Origin: Amyloporia xantha
Taxonomy: Eukaryota; Basidiomycota; Agaricomycetes; Polyporales; Adustoporiaceae
Direction: 5' to 3'
Length of the DNA: 64,000 nt
Assembly (NCBI GenBank): GCA_036971615.1
Contig: JAYKKR010000002.1
Span: forward strand, 2,666,001-2,730,000
The notes below the pieces were generated by a model that saw nothing but the letters and a program-made list of their open reading frames with translations, did no database searches and had not been told where the DNA came from. The position numbers were made by a program, and so were the translations under genes. Shown piece after piece: positions 60,055 to 64,000 of this stretch (its first letter is position 1; every line of letters begins with the position of its first letter).

Positions 60055-61599
60055 TTACGTTATACTCGGAACGGAGACATCCACGACTTTAACACGTCTC
60101 CGCTTTTTCACGCGGTCCGCCATACTCAAGTTGAAACCAGAGTTAACGATGGCAGGAAGAACAGAGCTGGCGTCCAAGGAACTTTCCGCTCGCTCTGCAG
60201 CTACTTTGGTGATCTCCGATATCTGGCCTCTCTTCCGCTTCCCTGAAGACGCAGAAGGAGTATCAGGGGGTGTTACGAGCCCCGTGTTCTGTTCCATTGT
60301 AATCCGCGTACGTTTAACCTGCACAGGAGGCGAAGGAGATGGAGAAGGCAGCCCGTAAGACGAGAATGATTTCAGGTCAGAGGTGAACAGCACCTATGCG
60401 AACATGTAAGACAAGCTAGATTGTGAAGCAGAGCGAGAACACCTACTGAGTGCGCCCACCCGGCGTATTCTCCCCAAACAGCGGCGAGCTTGTTGCTTAC
60501 TTCGTCATACAACTTGGGCGTCATTGCGGTCTTGCCCTTCGACGAGCCACTCACCCCGTAGTGCTTCATCGCAATCTGGTGGACGTGCGTGTCCACAGGT
60601 ATGACCTCGTTCTGATGCGCGAAGGTGTCAACAACAGAGCGCTCAAAGTGAATGACTTTTTGACCTTGTCAAGACTCATCAACAGAATGCAATCGGCCAC
60701 TTTTCTTCCTACTCCAACAAACTTGAGCAGTTCAGCCCGCGCGTCTGAAGTTGGCATGTCTCTGAGCGTTTGCAGCCACTTTTCAGCAGGCTCCGCCGAG
60801 TCTTGCTCAAATTCACATGCACCATGAGAATCCACGAGCATCTTACAGGTTTTCTGGATGAAGTCTGCTCGGTAGCCGAATCCCAGGCCACGCAATGTTG
60901 CTGCAACCTCCGGGCCAGCAAGGACAGAAGGCGACGGGAATGGATGGTACATTTGGGTCAGTGGCGGCTCTTGGGTTGATGACTCGCTTGAAACCTCCTG
61001 AGCTGGAGCAGGCAACGTTACCAGGGCAGGAGAGTAGTGTTGACAAAGTGCCTTGACCATCTTCGTAATCCGACCAATATTGTTATTCGAGGAGCATATG
61101 AACCTATCTCATTTCCATGACTGTATAACCCGACGAAAAAGCATAATACATACGATATTAGGTTCTCGAACGGGTCCTGCCTCAGCATTCTGATCCCTCC
61201 GAATCTCTCCCTGCAATTCTGGAAGACGGAATCGCGCTTGCCCCATTCTTCATACAAGCTAACCAAGTCCACATCAAGCTGAAAGTAGTCGCGTATCCAC
61301 GCGAGCGTTTCTGCCTCTCTTGTTTCTGCCGCCTTAGAGTTCGAGAGGAACACAGAGTCAGGAAACACAGAGCGGTAGAACAGCGTGTCGGGCGACTGTC
61401 GCAGGCATACTACGCGGTCGCGCAGGCAGAGACGGTATTCGTGAGTCGGCGAGGAGTCGAGGCAGGTTGTGGAAGACGATGGATTGAAAAGGGGGAAAAT
61501 GCTCCAGCGAAAGGACTGTCCGCATTGAAGGACGGCAGCAAGAGAGAGCTGTGTGATCGATAACGGAAGGGCACGAAACCCAGAGGGAACACAAGCCAT
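60055..61599 (-). CDS. OGG1: 8-oxoguanine DNA glycosylase/AP lyase
   Basis: Predicted 462-residue Ogg1, which excises 8-oxoguanine opposite cytosine in base-excision repair. Exons: 61154-61599, 60665-61103, 60447-60611, 60055-60393. N-terminal LSLAAVLQCGQSFRW (Ogg1 N-domain), FICSSNNNIGRITKMV, the helix-hairpin-helix FVGVGRKVADCILLMSL with catalytic Lys283, and VIPVDTHVHQIA with catalytic Asp302 are all present, as is YAGWAHSVLF at the end of the core. The C-terminal ~100 residues add a Pro/Ser stretch and basic KKRRRVK, a likely nuclear localisation signal. Insertions in the middle (QEVSSESSTQEPP) are lineage-specific. All introns are GT-AG. Confidence 0.96.
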
Positions 61600-62030
61600 G
61601 AATTTGGTTGAATGTTGACAGAGTGAAACGAAGTTTCTGACACTAGTACTACGAGTGTGGTGAGGGACACCCGTTTCAAGTTGACGGTGTTAAAATAGGC
61701 GCTCGGTGTGTGATCATCAAGTTGCAACAGAAATAGTACCCTCCGTAAGTACCGAAGATTAGATTCCAGAATTCCAAGAATGTTTTCAGCGTGAAGACAG
61801 ATGCACAGACGACTGAGAGCTATTCGAAGTCGGCGAGCCCTTGGTCAAACAGCCACAGGTCATTTTGTAAGTATTTGGTTGTTACGCTTTGCGCGCTGCA
61901 ACGCAGCGTTCTCCCAATTGACCTTCTCTTACGAGTCAGATGGGAAATTCACACCTGACAGGAGTAAGAACAAATCAAAAATGTTGCTACGCATTCATCA
62001 TCAGCCTATGCGGAGTTGCCCTCGCAAAAA
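61600..62030. other. OGG1 upstream region
   Basis: About 430 bp between OGG1 and the tRNA gene. No coding signal. Confidence 0.45.
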
Positions 62031-62124
62031 TGGACATGTCCGGGATTGAACCGGACCCCTCTCGCAACCACTAACTGACGTCAACATGCTAAGCGAGCGT
62101 GATAACCAACTACACCACATGCCC
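62031..62124 (-). tRNA. tRNA-Ala (AGC) with a 20-nt intron
   Basis: On the minus strand the acceptor stem GGGCATG pairs with CATGTCC, including the G3-U70 wobble that identifies alanine tRNA. The D arm GTGTAGTTGGTTATCAC, anticodon stem CTCGC/GCGAG, loop TTAGCA...T (anticodon AGC), variable AGGGG and T arm TCCGG-TTCAATC-CCGGA all fit. A 20-nt intron follows base 37, the canonical place, giving a 74-nt mature molecule before CCA. The discriminator is A. Confidence 0.93.
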
Positions 62125-62288
62125 GATATGGGTGTTAATTCAAATATGTCTCATAGTCAATCTAATGTATGCCTAAATGCTGACAGGTAGGCATGAATCA
62201 TCATGATCATTGCACTATTGAGCCGTATCCAAGATTCACTCCTGAACTTACACGTCGACACTGAACAGCACTAGTAGTGGCCGCAAAA

Positions 62289-63808
62289 TTATAACTGGGC
62301 ACGTTTGACACGATCACCAGTGCTCTTGATTTTGATCACGACTTTGCCAAACTGCTCCCCGCGATTGATCAGCTCGAACCCGTCTTCCGCTGACTCAAGC
62401 CCGTCCAGGATGTGCGATACAACAGGGACGATGCGGTGTTCGGCGATGAATTTCGTCGCGTCAATGAGATCCTTGTGTGAACCCATGGTCGACCCTGTGT
62501 GATTGCGGACTGAGAAATGCCCACAGATACAGGAAGAGGAGGTCCTGGTGTTACTGACCGATGAGCTGCTGGTTCTTCAGCACTTCGCGCATGGTGAGGG
62601 AGACCGTAGGCTGCGCTGTCCTGTGGGTAAGGAAGGTGTGAGCGGCGGTTTAGGTTTACAGCGGGTGGCTGATACTGACATGCCGTAGACGACTACCCGG
62701 CCGCCCGTTTTGAGGACCTTAGTTGTCCGTGCCACAATGTCGCCTCCGCCTGAATCAATGACCGCACTCAGCGTTGGCATGTTCAGACTGTTCTTCTTCA
62801 AGGTCTGTTCAAGCTGTACGTGCCATTTATCTGCGTGCTACGAGATCAGACAAATGTGTCTCCGAGGTCAGAAGCGGGTGAATACTAACCAGCCTTATAG
62901 TTGAACCCTGCTTTTGCACCTAGGTCGACCGCTTTGCGAATTTTGTCTTCAGACCCGCTTGTGACGTACACGTTCGCGCCGTGCGCGAGACAGATTTGCA
63001 TGGCGAGCAGAGCGACTCCTCCGCCGATGCCTGTAATGAGAACATTGTCACCTTGCTGAACACGCGCATTTACCACGGCGGCTCTGATTAAATTGAGGAT
63101 GGAGAGATTTCAATTAGATTGCACAAGCACTAAGCCAGTGCTATGTATACTTGCCTCCAAGCAGTGACGCCGCCGACGGGCCATGCGGCAGCGTGTTCGT
63201 CATCAAGATAAGCAGGTGTTTGGATAACTTGATCGCGCTCAACGACGACGTATTCGGCGAATGTGCCGATGGGATAAAGGCTCCCTCCGCCAATGATAGC
63301 GAATCTGACGGCGGATGTGCATAATGGACAAACCAGCCTCGAGAAGAACCTACGTGGATTCTGGTGCATCTGGATGTTTTTCCCAACCCCGCATTGGGAC
63401 TAAGAAGACTCGCTTTCCTAGCAATGGGTCATTGCTATCGGCCGATGCCACGACGGTACCTTCGGGTTCTGTTTCAGATATACAGCAGCGATAGTTGATG
63501 TATGCAGCCCATCACACCTGCACCGTCGCCACCGAATGCGACTCCAAAAGCGATACTTGGATATTGGCCCTTCCGTATCCAGACCTTACGCCGCGGCCGT
63601 CAGACGTCCGAAGATACAACATAGCGGAGCGTACATCTCTGTGATTGAACCCGGCAGCGCTTATCTGGACCAGTACATGCCCCTTCTGCAACGGAGGAAT
63701 GGGCAGTTCCTCGAGAGATGCATCGTGATAGAGCGGCTTGCGGTCTGAGGGAGACTTGCGCACGACGATGATCTTGGTGCTCTCTGGGAGTTTCGCGCTT
63801 GCAGACAT
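62289..63808 (-). CDS. Zinc-independent MDR oxidoreductase (quinone oxidoreductase-like)
   Basis: Predicted 372-residue medium-chain dehydrogenase/reductase. Exons: 63635-63808, 63518-63584, 63354-63468, 63155-63304, 62890-63083, 62680-62830, 62559-62620, 62289-62494. GroES-like start HVLVQISAAGFNHRDVWIRKG (split by an intron after RD), then GTFAEYVVVERDQVI and AAWPVGGVTAWR. The NAD(P)-binding Rossmann motif ITGIGGGVALLAMQ and TSGSEDKIRKAVDLGAK follow. The catalytic-zinc GHE/Cys set of alcohol dehydrogenases is absent, so it groups with zinc-less quinone/enoyl reductases. The substrate is unknown. The intron 63084-63154 starts GC (AG|GCAAGT). No PKS or other cluster enzyme is near. Confidence 0.9.
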
Positions 63809-64000
63809 GGTGATGCTAGAAGCTGAGAGGCGGGCGGTAGGTGAGGCTATTTTGCTCTAGGTATAAGCTGTAGGGAGGACACCGCATGTGTATGAGAGTC
63901 CCAAGCATTCTATTGCATTGGGGTCACGGTTCGCAGTCAGGTGCAAGTACTCACGCTAAATAAGGCAGCTCACCTGCCCTATCCGGACTTTGCGTGGGAT
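63809..64000. other. Upstream of the MDR gene, window end
   Basis: 192 bp with the promoter of the MDR gene. No feature is identified before the window ends. Confidence 0.4.

Noticed and set aside
62289..63808. MDR gene as part of a polyketide cluster (trans-enoyl reductase)
   Set aside because: No PKS, NRPS, P450 or transporter is adjacent; neighbours are OGG1 and a tRNA.

Overview
The window is nuclear DNA from a filamentous basidiomycete, most likely an Agaricomycete. The reasons are the dense, short introns (mostly 50-60 nt, several per gene), the compact spacing, and the presence of lineage-typical families: FunK1 kinases, DUF6533 and DUF6535 membrane proteins, and large F-box/LRR-like proteins. 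Exon models were built by hand from splice signals, reading phase and conserved protein motifs. In every model below the exon lengths sum to a multiple of three and end on the stated stop. No transcript data were used.

Layout. 0-9 kb: the end of mitochondrial ribosomal protein uL3m, a tail-anchored inositol-polyphosphate 5-phosphatase (INP54-like), and two tandem MFS transporter paralogues on the minus strand. 9-19 kb: glia maturation factor, GPI14/PIG-M, the COPII GTPase SAR1, SRP-receptor beta, and the U3 processome protein UTP21. 19-31.4 kb: an F-box protein, a Tim17-like membrane protein, a WD40 (WDR53-like) protein head to head with a glutamine-synthetase-like gene of 15 exons, a DUF3074 protein, a small unknown ORF, a second F-box protein, bL27m, and SKP1. 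31.4-47 kb: a DUF6535 membrane protein, the mRNA guanylyltransferase CEG1, a low-complexity unknown protein, and guanine deaminase. 47-64 kb: the ATG15 vacuolar lipase with a small CACTA-like MITE just upstream, an unknown four-helix membrane protein, a FunK1 kinase, a DUF6533 receptor-like membrane protein, OGG1, an intron-containing tRNA-Ala(AGC), and a zinc-less MDR oxidoreductase.

Most genes are independent housekeeping functions. Several serve secretory-pathway biogenesis (GPI14, SAR1, SRPRB), which looks like chance clustering. SKP1 lies between members of its partner class, the F-box proteins. No secondary-metabolite cluster, virus, CRISPR array or toxin was found. The most distinctive signals are the MITE in the ATG15 promoter, a 43-bp inverted repeat that supplies the C-terminal tail of SRP-receptor beta, a set of 6-17 nt microexons, three GC-AG introns, a 30-bp tandem duplication at a stop codon, and a 15-nt promoter element shared by GPI14 and CEG1.
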